A DNA stretch of 64,000 bases from Tupaia tana (GCA_026018925.1 JAKSZU010000011.1:4531985-4595984); one strand, 5' to 3'; shown: positions 31,450 to 42,880, numbered from the stretch's first letter. The notes: a model not told the origin generated them from the sequence alone. Made by a program: numbers and translations.

Positions 31450-31667
31450 CTCTGTTGTTTCTTTTTCTCTGGAGAACCCTAGTACAGTTGCAAATAATAG
31501 AATCTCATCTGAAACCAGCTTGGGCAAAAAAGGAGAGGCTCAGGTAACTAAATCATTGAAAGTGATGGGGTGGAACTGGCCACAGGGACAGCTGGGCCAC
31601 GATGGCAGGGCTCTCTTTCTCTGCTTTTTAGCTCTACTGGTCAGGGCATGGTGGTTTCTTTGTTTCC

Positions 31668-31833
31668 TTTTAAAAAATTTTTTTTTATTTGTTATTATTA
31701 CTATTTTATTTGATGAGATGAGGAGACAGAAAGAGAGAGAAAGTGAGAGAGCAATCCGCCAGGTCTGAGACTTGAAACATGGTTGACCATGTGGGAGTCC
31801 AGCACCTTAACCACTACGCCACCTGCTGGCCCC
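31668..31833 (-). mobile_element. SINE-B
   Basis: The end is atttgatgagatgaggagac and the head side ccactacgccacctgctggc. Similar ggcatgg sequences flank it. Confidence 0.88.
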
Positions 31834-32059
31834 GGGGCATGGGGTTTCATTCTCTCCTTCTGCAGTTAAGCCTCTTCATTACAGGATGGGAAGAGTATTA
31901 TTATCTGAGTTCATATCTTCACACTGCTGGGCCATTGAAGAAGGGTCCTCCCTGCCTCAGGTTTGAAAACCCTGAGAGGGACTTGGGTTGAGCTAGAGCA
32001 AGGTGTATTATCAGAAGTGAGGAATGGACATAAGCAATAACCATACAGATAGTCTATTT

Positions 32060-32302
32060 TTTTTTTTTTTTTTGAGAGGTTTTTGCTATAGGGCACGTGC
32101 ACTCACCAGACAGACAGAGAGACAGAAAGCAAGAAATCACCCCCGAGAGGGGATGGCCACATTGCAATCCCTTCTCCTCCATTCTCCTCTCGGGATCTTG
32201 GGCACGCACGCACATGCGCCTGGCGTGAGTTTTAAGCCGCCGGGTCCGGGACGTGAACCACGGTCGACTATGTGGGAGTCCAGTGACATAGCCATTACGC
32301 TA
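32060..32302 (-). mobile_element. SINE-A lacking its first ~12 bases
   Basis: TSD acagatagtctattt (32045-32059) and acagatactctattt (32303-32317). The usual terminal tgctggtccc is missing, so reverse transcription stopped slightly early. Confidence 0.93.
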
Positions 32303-32403
32303 ACAGATACTCTATTTAATCAAGATATAAGGGGAATTCAAAGAGTTCACAGAAAAATAGAATAAAAGTATGAGTTTATTCTGGTATAAAAAAAATTTGA
32401 GAT

Positions 32404-32591
32404 GGGGACTAGCAGGTGGCATGGTGGTTAGGGCACTGGACTCTCACATGGCTGATCGTGATTCAAGTCCTGGACCTGGTGTCTTGCTTTCTCTCTCTCC
32501 TTCTTCCTCTCTCTCTCTCTCTCTCTCTCTGGTAAGCACACATACCCTATAGCAAACTAAAAAAAATAATAAAGTAAAATAAATACTTTTT
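32404..32591 (+). mobile_element. SINE-B
   Basis: TSD aaaaaatttgagatg and taaaaatttgaaatg. It has a (CT)n expansion at 32497-32530. Confidence 0.92.
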
Positions 32592-32631
32592 AAAAATTTG
32601 AAATGAATGCACAGTTTTTGTGAATGTGTGT

Positions 32632-32875
32632 GTGTTGATTTTGCTAGAGGGTGTGTATGTTTCTGGAGAGAGACATAAAGAGAGAAGGAAAGTGAGAAAG
32701 CAGCCCCCATGGTGAATGGTCACACTGCAATCCTTTCTCTATTTCTCCTCTTGGGATTTTGGACATGCACACAGATGTTCCCTGTGTGTTTCACAAGCTG
32801 CTGGGTCTGAGATGTGAACTACGCAGTTGGTCATGTGGGATCCAGTCACTATAAGCACTATGTCACTGGCTGGCT
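32632..32875 (-). mobile_element. SINE-A-old
   Basis: ttgattttgctagagggtgt start. cagttggtcatgtgggatcc and gtcactggctggc mark the head. 32929-33295 holds nothing I recognise. Confidence 0.82.
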
Positions 32876-33295
32876 TAAGTGTTTTTATAATACTCATTTT
32901 CCACAAATTTTCTGAATACCCCCCTTCATGTGCCCATACTTCCCTTTCTATCTTCCTGTTGGCCAGTCTTTGCCTGCAGTGCCTCCTGCTTTTAAGGTGT
33001 AGCAAATCATACAATTCTTTCCTCTCCCCCATGACCCTCACCATTGGCAGTGGGGGCTGTCCAGGAGAAAATTCTAACAATGCAAAATGTGGTAGGTCAT
33101 AAAATATGAAGGTACCTGAAATAAAATACGATGGTATCTGCCTTGACTAAAACTGGAAAAATTTCAGTGAGATAAACTGCCACAGACCTCAACAAGTCCC
33201 TGCCTGGTTTCCATTGGCTCATTCTGGTTTATTTAGTGTTTATCACACTTAGCCATTTCTTGGTTTACTTGTTTACTTGTTTATTGCCCACTTCT

Positions 33296-33447
33296 TTTTA
33301 TTTTTCAAATTTTATGTATTCATTCATTCATTTTAATTTGACGAGAGAGAAAGAAAGTGAGAAAGCAAGCCACCAGTTCCAGGATTTGAACCATGATTGG
33401 CCATGTGGGAGTGTCCAGTGCCTTAACCACCATGCCACATGCTAGTT
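33296..33447 (-). mobile_element. SINE-B
   Basis: TSD-like tttattgcccacttct and tttattgtccacttct. The end is attttaatttgacgagagag. Confidence 0.9.
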
Positions 33448-33512
33448 CCTTTATTGTCCACTTCTCCTGGAATGTAAGAATGTGAGCCCCTCAGACCAGA
33501 TCCTATGTCTTT

Positions 33513-33786
33513 TTTTTATTTTTTTTTAACTTTTTTTTTAAGAGAGATTTTTTGCTATAGGACGTGTATGCTTGCCAGAGAGACAGAGAAACAGAAAGTG
33601 AGAAATTACCCCCTGGGTGATTTTCACCCCATATCACAATCCCTTCTCCTCCATTCTCCGTTTTGGATTTTGGGCATGCACGCACAGGCACCTGGAGTGA
33701 GTTTTAAACTGCCGGGTCCTGGACTCAAACCATGGTCAACTACAGGGGAGTCCAGCAATGTAACCATTATGCCATCTGCTGGTTCC
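33513..33786 (-). mobile_element. SINE-A
   Basis: ttaagagagattttttgcta at the left and catctgctggttccc at the right. Confidence 0.92.
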
Positions 33787-33973
33787 CTGTCTTGGTTTTA
33801 TTTTATTATTATTTTTTTTAATCATTCATTTATTTATTTTTACATTTTCCCATGAACATTTACTTTACATATCAAAAGACTTTTGCTCATGCACCATACT
33901 TCTTAACAGTTAATAAACTTTTAAAATTTCAAAAAACTGAGTTTTAAAGATAATGTTAAAAATATTTGTTACA

Positions 33974-34222
33974 GGGACCAGCAGTTAGCGTATTGGCTAT
34001 GTCGCTGGACTCCCATGTAGTCGACCGCGGTTCGCGTCCAGGACCCAGTGGCTTAAAACTCACGCCGGACGTGTGTGTGTGCGTGCCCAAGATCCCGAGA
34101 GGAGAATGGAGGAGAAGGGATTGTGACATGGCCATCTCCCCCAGGGGGGGATTTCTCGCTTTCTGTCTCTCTGTCTCTGTCTGTCTGGCGAGCACACGTG
34201 CCCTATAGCAAAAACCTTTAAA
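33974..34222 (+). mobile_element. SINE-A, young copy
   Basis: The head is gggaccagcagttagcgtat. It retains gtcgaccgcggttcgcgtcc. Related aatatttgttac and aatttgttataa flank it. Confidence 0.94.
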
Positions 34223-35418
34223 AAAAAATTTGTTATAATTTTGTGACTTTATAACAACAGAGACAGTACGGTTTTAAATATTTTTGAGAAAATATGTACA
34301 TATCAGCTATTCAAACTGTTGAAAAGCAAATGCCCAGCACACAATTCACACATGAACCTTCTCCAACTCAGCCCTGCCTACCAAATATTCTGAGATATAC
34401 CATCTGCTAGCAAAGATCAGCCTCTTTTTCCTTCAAAGTCTTCCTCAAGATAATCCTCTGGCGTGGTTGCTCTTTTGCAATCTCTGTTGATTACAATGCT
34501 GTGCTGGAAAAGTCCAGGTTATTTTATGGTATAAATTCTTTCATATAGCTTCTCTACTCCTCTCTGCCAGGCAGAACTGTTTATGGTGCCAGGCCATCTT
34601 TCCAAGAGCTTCTGCTGGCTTACTTGAGATCCATCTTAGTTCCATAGTTTTCTGGTTAATCTTCAGATATGACATTCCAGTCAAAGCCCAATAGAGAGTA
34701 TTTCCAATGTCTGACTCAACGTAACAAGTATTATTGAACTTATGCAAATAACCCATCTGCCACAAAATAAGAATACTCCCAAATATTTTCCAATTCCAGA
34801 GGGGTCAGAAAGGAAGAAAAGTTTATGTTTCCATTTAAAGAAATAAACAAACAAGAAGAAAATAATATTTTAACAAGTTGCTGAACCTATCAACAGCTCA
34901 AAAGAAAGCAAAATCCTTAAATTGGGAAAACGAAGCATAGTTTAAAAAAATCAGTAATGTTATACTCAAAAGTCATAAAATGCTATTTCACCAGTTCAGT
35001 CTTATGTTCAATCTCTCTTCTGTTGAATGTGCAGTGTCACTGTGGTCTGATCTTTCTGTTTAAATCCTGGAAGTTAACATTCCCTGAACAGGCCAGGACA
35101 CCCCTCAGATTTAAAATGGTTTCTTGTCTGAGTATTTCGGGGGTCGAGAAGCCCCTGTCTTGGTTTTAAAGGGCCCCTCCTGCCCAGCACCGTCCTGGTG
35201 TGCCCCTGCTCATGACGTGTGAGAGGACATGCCTTCTGCTGCAGCTCCGGGTGTTCTGTAGAGGCCTCCCACTTTTTCTCTGCATGTGCTGGCTTTTGGG
35301 AGATGGGAATTCCTGCTACAAAGGAGTCTAGATCAGAGAGGCATAAACTGATGTGACAGTGATTGCTCTTTAGATAGTGCTCACAGTCTTACTCCCAAGG
35401 GTCTTCCATTTATTCCAT
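34223..35418. other. About 1.2 kb without a gene or a named repeat
   Basis: Minus-strand frames of up to 74 residues occur (34541-34765) but I recognise no family and see no splice structure. It may be an old ERV or LINE remnant. Confidence 0.4.
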
Positions 35419-35433
35419 AAATACTTACGTGTT

Positions 35434-35605
35434 GGGGCCGGCAGGTGGCATGATGGTTAGGGGAGCTGGACTCCCACCTGGCCGAACGTGGTTTGAGCCC
35501 CGGACCCGGCAGCTTGCTTTCTCACTTTCTCACTTTCTCTCTCTCTCTCTCTGTCCCTCTCTGGTCAAATTAAAATAAATAAATAAAGTTAAATAAAATA
35601 ATTTT
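35434..35605 (+). mobile_element. SINE-B, well preserved
   Basis: The head is ggggccggcaggtggcatga and the end tctctggtcaaattaaaata. TSD related to aaatacttacgtgtt and aaatacgtatgtgttt. Confidence 0.95.
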
Positions 35606-35689
35606 AAAAATACGTATGTGTTTACAGGGACTCAGTTCATGCTTTTCAACCCAAAGTTCCAAGTCCTCATGTTAGCAGCAATTGCCACT

Positions 35690-36385
35690 GTTGAGCCTGT
35701 GACATGCTCCACCTAGTCTTTGATTTTCTCCTTTAACATCACCTCTAAGTCTTCCTCAAAGATCCCTCTTCCTCCTCCAGTCTGTGAAGGGATGCGTTGC
35801 CCCACCAATCTGTCCTTGTCCGTATTCTCATCTCAGAAGAGCTCATCCCCTCCCTTGGGTTCCGTTACCTTTACATGTGCTGGTTCTCAACTAGACGTGT
35901 CTAGCGCAGGCACTCTACACTTCAGCAAGATGTATCTCAAAGTCAACATGTGCAGAACGGAGTCATTTTCTCTCCACTGTCTTGTTACTACAGCTTTTTC
36001 CCTTTCCCTCAGCATTTTCCTGCCCCTCATCCAATTCATAACCAAGTCCTATCAATTCTCCATCCTCAGCATCTCCATATGAGCTTGCCTTCCAATGTCA
36101 ACTTCCCTTGTATTTGTTCCTGCCTACGTCATTTTTTATGTCTACTGGTGCCATCCTCACCTGCTCACCTCCAGTTCCGCACTCCTTTTGGTTTCCTCAC
36201 TGTCTCCTCTAGAATGATCTCTCCACAACACAGCCTGTCCTACAACTCTGATTTCAACTTTTCCATACCTCAATACTTTGCAGGATTAAGTCCCAAATCT
36301 TTGTACTATGGCCAGGACCTGCCCAACTCTTCAGCCTCCCCTCCTTCCATTGCACCTTTTACTTCAAGTCTTCAAAACCATTTGA
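35690..36385 (+). mobile_element. L2-like LINE 3' fragment
   Basis: aggattaagtcccaaatctt, gccaggacctgcccaactct and cagcctcccctccttcc follow the L2 3' region. There are many substitutions. The frame across it is not a gene. Confidence 0.5.
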
Positions 36386-36617
36386 AAAACAGGTAGCATA
36401 GAGTTTAAGGTATCTGGATCCCATATGGCTAACCTTGTGGTTCAAGTCCTGGATCTGGTGGCTTGAAAATCATGCTGGGTGCATGTGTGTGCGTGCCCAA
36501 AATTCCAAGAGGAGAATGGAATAGAAGGAATTGTGGTGTGGCAATCCCCCCTGGGAGTGATTTTTTTCTCTTTCCTTCTCTCTCTGTCTCTGTCTTTGGC
36601 AAGCACGTGTACCCTAT

Positions 36618-36667
<50 letters not shown>
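36386..36667 (+). mobile_element. SINE-A-old with 48-nt poly-A
   Basis: The head is acaggtagcatagagtttaa. The 3' end taccctatagc runs into 48 uninterrupted A (36620-36667). Confidence 0.9.

Positions 36668-36700
<33 letters not shown>
36668..36700. repeat. (GA)n microsatellite
   Basis: Follows the poly-A of the preceding SINE. Confidence 0.9.
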
Positions 36701-36949
36701 CAAGAAAGAGAGAAAATTGCAGGTGCCCAGTGTGCCAAGCTATATGATGCCACTTCTAGGTGGCTTAAACAACAGAGATTAATTTTCTCACAGTTCTGGA
36801 GACCAGAAGTGCAAGATAAGGTGTGGCAGGGTTGCTTTCTTCTGTGGTCTTGCACTTTAACTGGTAAATGGCATCTTCTCCCTGCACCTTCATGTAGTCT
36901 CCCTCTGTGTATGTCTGTGTCCTCATCTTTTCTAAGATACTAATCATGA

Positions 36950-37122
36950 GGCCAACAGTTGGCATGGTGGTTAGGGTGCTGGACTCCCACATGGCCAACC
37001 ATAGTTCAAGTCCTAGACCTGATGACTTGTTCTCTCACTTTCCCTCTCTCTGTCTCTCTCTGGTGAGCGTATGTGTCCTATAGCAAATTTTAAAATAATA
37101 ATAATAATAAAATTAAATAAAT
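36950..37122 (+). mobile_element. SINE-B
   Basis: The head is aggccaacagttggcatggt. The end tctctggtgagcgtatgtgt carries an A-like 3' extension. Confidence 0.88.
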
Positions 37123-37142
37123 ATTCTTTGGGGAAAAAAAAG

Positions 37143-37416
37143 AGGGATGAGCAGATGGCATACTGGCCATGTTACTGGACTCCCAGGTAGCTGACCACAG
37201 ACTGCCAGAGTACCAGACCACAGAGTACCAGACTGGGTGACTTAAAACTCACACCAGGTGCATGCACATGCATACTTAAGATCCTGAGAGAAGAATAGAG
37301 GAAGAACTGTGGTATGGCCGCCCCCCCTGGGAGGGAGGGGTGACTTGTTGCTTTCTGTCTTTCAGTCTACCTAGTGAGCACACATGCCCTATAGCAAAAA
37401 TCTCTCTCTTAAAAAA
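37143..37416 (+). mobile_element. SINE-A-old with small internal duplication
   Basis: gagtaccagac is repeated in tandem at about 37207-37233, within the B-box area. It ends gccctatagcaaaaatctct. Confidence 0.88.
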
Positions 37417-37418
37417 AT

Positions 37419-37444
37419 ACACACACACACACACACACACACAC
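37419..37444. repeat. (CA)n microsatellite
   Basis: About 13 units after the SINE tail. Confidence 0.93.
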
Positions 37445-37654
37445 GTCATATTGGATCAGAGTCCACCTGATGACCTCATTTTAGTGTAACTGATCCTTTA
37501 AAGACCCTGTCTCCAGTATAGTCCAATGCCCAGGTTCTGGGGGTTGGATTTCATCATATAACTTGTGGAAGACCATGATTTGGCCCATGACACTCCTCCC
37601 CTGGCTCAAAATGTATGACACTCTCATGAGCAAAATACATTTACTCTCGATAGC

Positions 37655-37973
37655 CCCACGTGTTTATCAGATTTCCTCCTAAAAAGGTCAGAGAGACTAC
37701 ACGGTGCCAGTCAGTTTTGCATCTTCAGATGATTAACATCCCCAAACAACTGGCTTTGCATTCCATTTCCTCTTCCCTCATTTTCTGCCCTTTAAAAGAA
37801 TAAACTTGAGGCTGGCTCCGGGTTGCGGCTTTTCATCAGAGAAGGCGAGCTCCCCTGATCCTCACTTTGCTGTACGTGTATGTCTTTCTGTGTTTATTCT
37901 CCTGATTATTTTTAATTCACAGCCCCCCCCCCCCACTCAGAAAAACATGTTCTGCCAAGAGGGTTCTGGCAGC
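37655..37973 (+). mobile_element. Solo ERV LTR (same family as 28.2 kb)
   Basis: It shares tgtttatcag, gattaacatccccaaacaac, tggctttgcattccatttcc, aagaataaacttgaggctgg and aaaacatgttctgccaag, and ends ctggca. gcccc occurs at both edges. It is shorter at the 5' side than the 28-kb copy. Confidence 0.75.
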
Positions 37974-38115
37974 CCCCAAAGTCTTAAGTCTTTCCAGTAT
38001 CAATCCAAGTCTAAAATCGCATCTAAATCAAGTACAGGTAGGTTTTCCTGAGGAAAGTTTCTCCCAAGTCCATGGTAAACCTGTGAAACCAGACAGCCAG
38101 TTATCTACTTCAAGA

Positions 38116-38890
38116 CACAATGCCGGACTGACTATCTGCACTTCACGGTAGAGATCGAAATATTGGAGGGCACAGAAGCAGTGAAAATAGTTAGTGATGA
38201 TGAAGACAGTGTGGAACAGGGTGGGAGAAGAGAAGAGTTTGGAGAAGGATAGCAAGAGAACAAATAGAGAGGCATGACATTAGCGGGACACAGAAATGGT
38301 TTATTACCTGTTGATGATGACGTGTATAGTATTCTCAACTGGACTGGTCTGAGAAGTATTTCATGTTGGGTAAAGTCTTTTTTTTTTTTTTTTTTGAGAG
38401 GTTTTCGCTATAGGGTGTGTGTGCTCGCCAGACAGAGAGAGACAGAGAGACAGAAAGCGAGAAATCACCTCCCAGGGGGGATGGTCATGCCGCAATCCCT
38501 TCTCCTCCATTCTCCTCTCGGGATCTTGGGCACGCACGCACACGCGCCCGGCGTGAGTTCTAAGCCACCGGGTCCAGGACGCGAACCACGGTCGACTACA
38601 TGGGAGTCCAGCAACATAGCCATTACGCTAACTGCTGGTTCCCGGGTAAAGTCTTTTTAGAAGCAAAATGATAAATAGTGATTAAATGTTTAAAAAAATA
38701 ATTGGAATAATAATAATAATAAAATAATCTGGAAAAGAAATAATGAAAAGCTATTTGATGATGATGAGGGGGATTTTAATGTCTTTGTATTGACTGATAC
38801 TCATGGTATTCCTTCTGAAAAAAGAAATGTAATACATTGTAAAGTTATATGTGATTCAATGTAATATAAACAAGATTATAATAATTATAA
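38116..38890 (+). mobile_element. L1 3' UTR, split by SINE-A
   Basis: It mirrors the antisense 3' UTR at 18.6-19.8 kb: tggtttattacctgttgatg, gtatagtattctcaactgga, gaaaagctatttgatgatga, gtaatacattgtaaagttat. Confidence 0.8.
38383..38643 (-). mobile_element. SINE-A, young copy
   Basis: A perfect 15-bp TSD, gggtaaagtcttttt, at 38368-38382 and 38644-38658. CpG-rich head. Confidence 0.96.
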
Positions 38891-39111
38891 TTTTTTTTTT
38901 TAAAGTGAGAGAGTAGGGGGAAAGTGTGAAAATGGGTCTGGAGAAATAGTAGATATTGCTTGAACCTGAAGATTTGCTAAGTGCAAGGAGCAAAACTTGC
39001 AAAGAGGTATTTCTCATTTGAATAAAATACATTAACATTGGGGAAAAAAAAGACACAATGGTGGGACAAGCACAGGACAGATATTCCCATTCCAAAAGAG
39101 CACTCAGAGAA

Positions 39112-39315
39112 CTGGCCAGTGGTGTGGTGTTAAGGCACTGGATCCCACATGTCTGGCTACATGGGGCAAGTCCCAGACCTGGTGGCCTGAAAAACACCCT
39201 GGGTATTTGTGTGTATGTGCCTAAAATCCCATGAGGATAGATAAGAAGGGATGGGCATCCTCCCTGGGAGATCCTTTCTCACTCCCCTCCCCCAGACCTT
39301 ACAGCAAAATTAAAA
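39112..39315 (+). mobile_element. SINE-A-old
   Basis: aactggccagtggtgtggtg head. ccagaccttacagcaaaatt end. Confidence 0.85.
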
Positions 39316-39412
39316 AAGAAAGGAAGAAAGGAAGAAAGGAAGAAAGAAAGAAAGAAAGAAGAAAGAAACAAGGAAGAAAGAAAGAAGTAATAAAAAGAAA
39401 AAAAAAGAGAGA
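39316..39412. repeat. (GAAA/GGAA)n purine microsatellite
   Basis: An imperfect tetranucleotide array grown from the SINE tail. Confidence 0.9.
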
Positions 39413-39442
39413 ACATGCAAAAGAGAGTGGGTCATATGTTAG

Positions 39443-39955
39443 GACACTTTATTTGTTTATACCAGAGGGTATATGCACTCAGCAGACCGAGACAGAAAGA
39501 GAAAGAAAGAAAGCACCCTCCATGAGGTGTGTGGTCATGCTGCAACACCTCCTCTCTATCTCCCTCCTTTCAGGAATCTTTTTTTTTTTTGGAAAGGGTT
39601 TTTTGCTATAGGACGCATGCCCTCACCAGAAAGACAGAGACAGAAAGCAAGAAATCACCCCCTGGGGGGGGGACGTGGCCACATCCCAGTCCCTTCTCCT
39701 CCATTCTCCTCTTGAGATCCTGGGCACGCAGGCACGTGCACCCGGTGTCAGGTCCAGGACCTGAACTGCAGTCAACTACATGGGAGTCCAGTGACATAAC
39801 CATTACGCCAACTGCTGGTCCTTCCTTTCAGGATTTTGGCACACATGTGCACATGCCCTGTATGTTTCTCAGGCAGCTAGATCCAGTACTCCAGTTGTGA
39901 GTTCAGCCATGTGGGATCCAGCTGCCCCAACAACTAGGCCATAGAGCAGGACCAG
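39443..39955 (-). mobile_element. SINE-A-old hosting SINE-A
   Basis: Split at cctttcaggaatct (39565) and cctttcaggatttt (39824). The head-side end is actaggccatagagcaggac. Confidence 0.85.
39579..39820 (-). mobile_element. SINE-A nested in SINE-A-old
   Basis: tttttggaaagggttttttg start, gccaactgctggtcc end. The body around the B box is shortened (the usual gtgagtttaagccac is missing). Confidence 0.9.
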
Positions 39956-40055
39956 AGCACTTTAATGTGTGAATTATTGGGGTTAACTCAACCCATACAG
40001 CTTTCCTTTAATGAACCTGGAAAAAGCCACCCCCCATTTCACATTTAATTCTTTT

Positions 40056-40249
40056 CAAAAATTTATTATTTATTATTTTCTTATAAATAATTACTTATCC
40101 TATTTTATTTATTTATTATTATTCATTTGATTTCACCAGACAGAGAGAGAGACAGAGAGTGAGAAAGCAAGCTGCCAAGTCCAGGACTTGAACTGTGGTC
40201 AGCCATGTAGGAGTCTAGCACCCCAACCACCATGCCACCTGCTGGTCCC
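40056..40249 (-). mobile_element. SINE-B
   Basis: catttgatttcaccagacag end and caccatgccacctgctggtc head side. Confidence 0.9.
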
Positions 40250-40424
40250 AATTATTATTATTATATTATTATTATTGTTATTTTAAATTTGCTATAAGAC
40301 ACATGCTTTCATCAGAAAGAGAGAGAGAAAGAAAGTAAGAAAGAAAGCTACCTGGTCCGGGACTCGAACTGCAGCCAGCCACGTGGGAATCCAGCACCTT
40401 AACCCTCATACCACCTTCTGGACC
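40250..40424 (-). mobile_element. SINE-B variant
   Basis: (ATT)n then aaatttgctataagacacat. It ends ataccaccttctggacc. Confidence 0.88.
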
Positions 40425-40635
40425 ATCATATCCAATTTTGGATATCTATTTGGACCCTTTCCTTCCTTTGTGTCTCACTGTACTCCACTTTTGTCATCAC
40501 AGCCTCTAACACTTAATTTCATCTATTCACTTACAATCTTTCCTGCCAGACATCTCACGATGCAAGTAGACTTTCAGTATCTGTCCTACGAGTGAGTATC
40601 ACACACATATAAACTCCACTGAAGGAGGTGCTTTG

Positions 40636-40885
40636 AGGCCAGCAGGTAGAGTCATGGTTAAGGCACTGGACTTCCCCATGACTGACCCTGGTTCAAGTCC
40701 TGGACCTGGCAGCTTGAAACTCATGCCGGGCACGTGTGTGTGCATGCATGCCTAAAACCCCAGGAGAAGAATAATGGAGAAGAGATTGTGGTGTGGCCAT
40801 CCCTTTTGAGGGGTGATTTCTCACTTTCCCTCTTTCTTTCTGCCAAACGCACGCAACTTATGGCAAAAATCTTGAAAAAAAAAAG
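40636..40885 (+). mobile_element. SINE-A-old
   Basis: gaggccagcaggtagagtca head and acttatggcaaaaatcttga end. Confidence 0.9.
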
Positions 40886-40909
40886 AGAGAGAAGAAAAAA
40901 AGAAAGAGG

Positions 40910-41010
40910 GACTCTGCTGTTTTGTGCAGTGCTGTGTCCTCAGAGCCCGAAACAATGGCTGATATGTAGCAAATAGACAACAAATAATTGGTTGGATCTG
41001 TGAGTGAACA
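40910..41010. mobile_element. MIR/L2-like fragment
   Basis: ctgtgtcctcagagcccgaa and gctgatatgtagcaaatag resemble the 'cctagcacatagtaggtgctcaa' tail of L2/MIR. Weak. I see no gene in 41011-41500. Confidence 0.35.
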
Positions 41011-41504
41011 CAAACACGTAAGCACCAGATGTATTTCATATACACGTGTCCTGGATTCCCCTTTCCAAGAGTCCTTTGTTTTTGTTTTTGTTTTTCAAAG
41101 TGAGTCCAAGGGGACAGTAACGTTCCTTCCCTCAATGGCCAGATCCCAACTGAGCAGCCGTCAGATGGCTCCGGGTCTCCTGGGTGACTCATAGCAGAGC
41201 TTTCTTGGGGAGGAGTGGGAGGAGATGATGGTTGACGAAAATAACTGCGGGCCTTGAAGCAGCATCAAGCCACTGTGGTGGGTGGAACAACAGGGAAGAT
41301 CTGAAGTTTCTTCCAGGCAGGGCAAGGCTCCATCCATCCTTCCTGCATCTGTGGTTATCCATGTCCGGAGAGCTGGGTGAACTTCAGGTAAATGAAATAA
41401 AAGAACCGTGCCCCTCAGTGGCCAGCTGAGAGTGTTCTATGTGAACATCTTTCATTCATATTGGAGACACGTGGCAGGTGCGTTAGCAGACATCGAGAAG
41501 GAGG

Positions 41505-41737
41505 GCCCGCTGTTGGCACAGTGGTAATGCCAGCTCTATGAGGCTGGATGCACACGGCGAGGTCCTGGGTTTGTGTCCTGAGATCTTCCTGGACACGTCA
41601 GGTGCCTGCATGTGCTCAAGATCCAGGATGACTGAGGCTTGGGGCGGATCTCGGAATGAAGTTCCTGTTGGGGAATGGCTCTCCACCTCTCTTGCACGTG
41701 TGCGCATGTACACACACATGAAATAAATAAGCTTTGA
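41505..41737 (+). mobile_element. SINE-C
   Basis: gctgttggcacagtggtaat, gaggtcctgggtttgtgtcc and gttcctgttggggaatggct, ending acatgaaataaataag. Confidence 0.9.
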
Positions 41738-41752
41738 AGAAGCATTAAGGTA

Positions 41753-42040
41753 GGACCAGCAGTTAGCGTAATGGCTATGTCACTGGACTCGCATGTAGTC
41801 GACCGCGATTTGAGTCCTGGACCCCGTGGCTTAAACTCACGCCGGGCATGTGTGTGTGTGTGTGTGTGTGTGTGTGCCCAAGATCCCGAGAGGAGAATGA
41901 AGAAGAGATTGCAGCATGGCCACACCCCCTGGGGGTGATTTCTCGCTTTCTGCTTCTCTGTCTCTCTCTGTTTTTCTGGCGAGTGCATGTGCCCTATAGC
42001 AAAACAAAACAAAACAAAACAAAACTCTAAAAAATAATAA
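41753..42040 (+). mobile_element. SINE-A with (GT)n and (AAAAC)n expansions
   Basis: The head is ggaccagcagttagcgtaat. There is a (GT)14 in the body at 41849-41876 and an (AAAAC)n tail at 42002-42026. Flanks gaagcattaaggt and gaatcattatggt. Confidence 0.93.
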
Positions 42041-42079
42041 AAAGAATCATTATGGTGATAATTGCATATTTGTCTTTCT

Positions 42080-42129
42080 TATTCTTTTTTTTTAAGAGAG
42101 AGTTTTTGCTATAGGGCACATGTGTTCTC

Positions 42130-42177
<48 letters not shown>

Positions 42178-42366
42178 GAAAGTGAGAAACCCCCCCAGGG
42201 GTGATGGCCATGCTGCAATTCCTTCTCCTCCACTCTTCTCTTGTGACACACACACACACACACACACACCCCTGGTGTGAGTTTTAAGCCACCAGGTACA
42301 GGACTCGAACTGTGGTCCACTAGGTGGGAGTCCAGTGACGTGGCCATTACGTCATCTGCTGGTCCC
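42080..42366 (-). mobile_element. SINE-A with (AG)n and (CA)n expansions
   Basis: (AG)n at 42134-42172 and (CA)n at 42246-42269 replace parts of the body. tgtctttctt flanks it on both sides. Confidence 0.9.
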
Positions 42367-42379
42367 TGTCTTTCTTCTT

Positions 42380-42627
42380 TATTTGCCAGAGAGTGTATGT
42401 GCTTTCCAGAGACAGAGAGTGAAAGAGAGAGAGAAGAGAGAAAGTGAGAAAGCTTCCTCCATGAGGGATGGTCATGCCTCAATCCTTTCTCCTCCAGTTC
42501 TCTCTCCTTTGGGGATTTTGGGCACACACACACTTGTGCTTGGTGAGTTTTTTAAGCTGGCAGATCTGGGACTCAAACTTCACAGCCGATCATGTGGGAT
42601 CCAACTGTCTTAACCATCATGCCACGG
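42380..42627 (-). mobile_element. SINE-A-old
   Basis: tatttgccagagagtgtatg start. cgatcatgtgggatccaact and accatcatgccacggg at the head side. Confidence 0.85.
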
Positions 42628-42639
42628 GTATTACTATAC

Positions 42640-42880
42640 ACAAAGTAATACATGTCAGGTACTGTGGGACACCCTTAATACACACTTTATCCTTACAACA
42701 ACTTTGAAATGCAGGTACAATCAGCACTTGCACCTTATAGATGAAGCATCAAGGCCCAGACAGGTTAAGCCACACACCTAAGGTCACACAGCCATCAAGG
42801 CATCAAGAGGAAAGGTAGCCCGGGCTGCTCTGATTCTGAGCCCAGCTCATGACCCTGGTGCTCTCACAGGGGCAGGATGA
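42640..42880. mobile_element. MIR/L2-type repeat
   Basis: acactttatccttacaacaa, cctaaggtcacacagccatc and tctgattctgagcccagctc are classic MIR/L2 text. 42881-43700 shows no repeat or exon I can support. Confidence 0.75.

Larger units (their letters stand above)
30600..31520. mobile_element. Ancient interspersed repeat, unassigned, split by a SINE and a (CA)n
   Basis: ggtgtctgtgaaggtgcttt, ccatcagttgagaaggactt, gtctgaagcttgttagtttt, ataattgtgtgagtcagttt and tctggagaaccctagtacag appear in the order of a familiar old mammalian LTR-like repeat. I do not recall its name with certainty. Confidence 0.45.
32329..32928. mobile_element. Ancient TIR DNA transposon, split by two SINEs
   Basis: The left end taaggggaattcaaagagtt and the right end ccacaaattttctgaatacc are inverted relatives. 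The internal cagaaaaatagaataaaagt and attttccacaaa fit a familiar old mariner-like element. Two SINEs fill most of the interval. Confidence 0.55.
36735..37592 (-). mobile_element. MLT1-type MaLR LTR (antisense), split by SINEs
   Basis: Left part: ggcttaaacaacagagatta, tctcacagttctggagacca, cctgcaccttcatgtagtct. Right part: tcatattggatcagagtcca, gacctcattttagtgtaact, tttaaagaccctgtctccag. This is the antisense order of MLT1. SINEs occupy 36950-37416. Confidence 0.8.
37593..39110 (-). mobile_element. MaLR internal-region remnants (antisense) with younger insertions
   Basis: Pieces at 37593-37650, 37974-38115 and 39045-39110 (gcaaaatacatttactctcg; agtcttaagtctttccagta; aaacctgtgaaaccagacag; attcccattccaaaagagca) line up as one old MaLR internal region. 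A solo LTR, an L1 3' end and a SINE-A interrupt it. Confidence 0.6.

Noticed and set aside
35720..36396. Overlapping 120- and 148-residue plus-strand frames
   Set aside because: The sequence is pyrimidine-rich L2-like debris with no similarity to a protein that I know.
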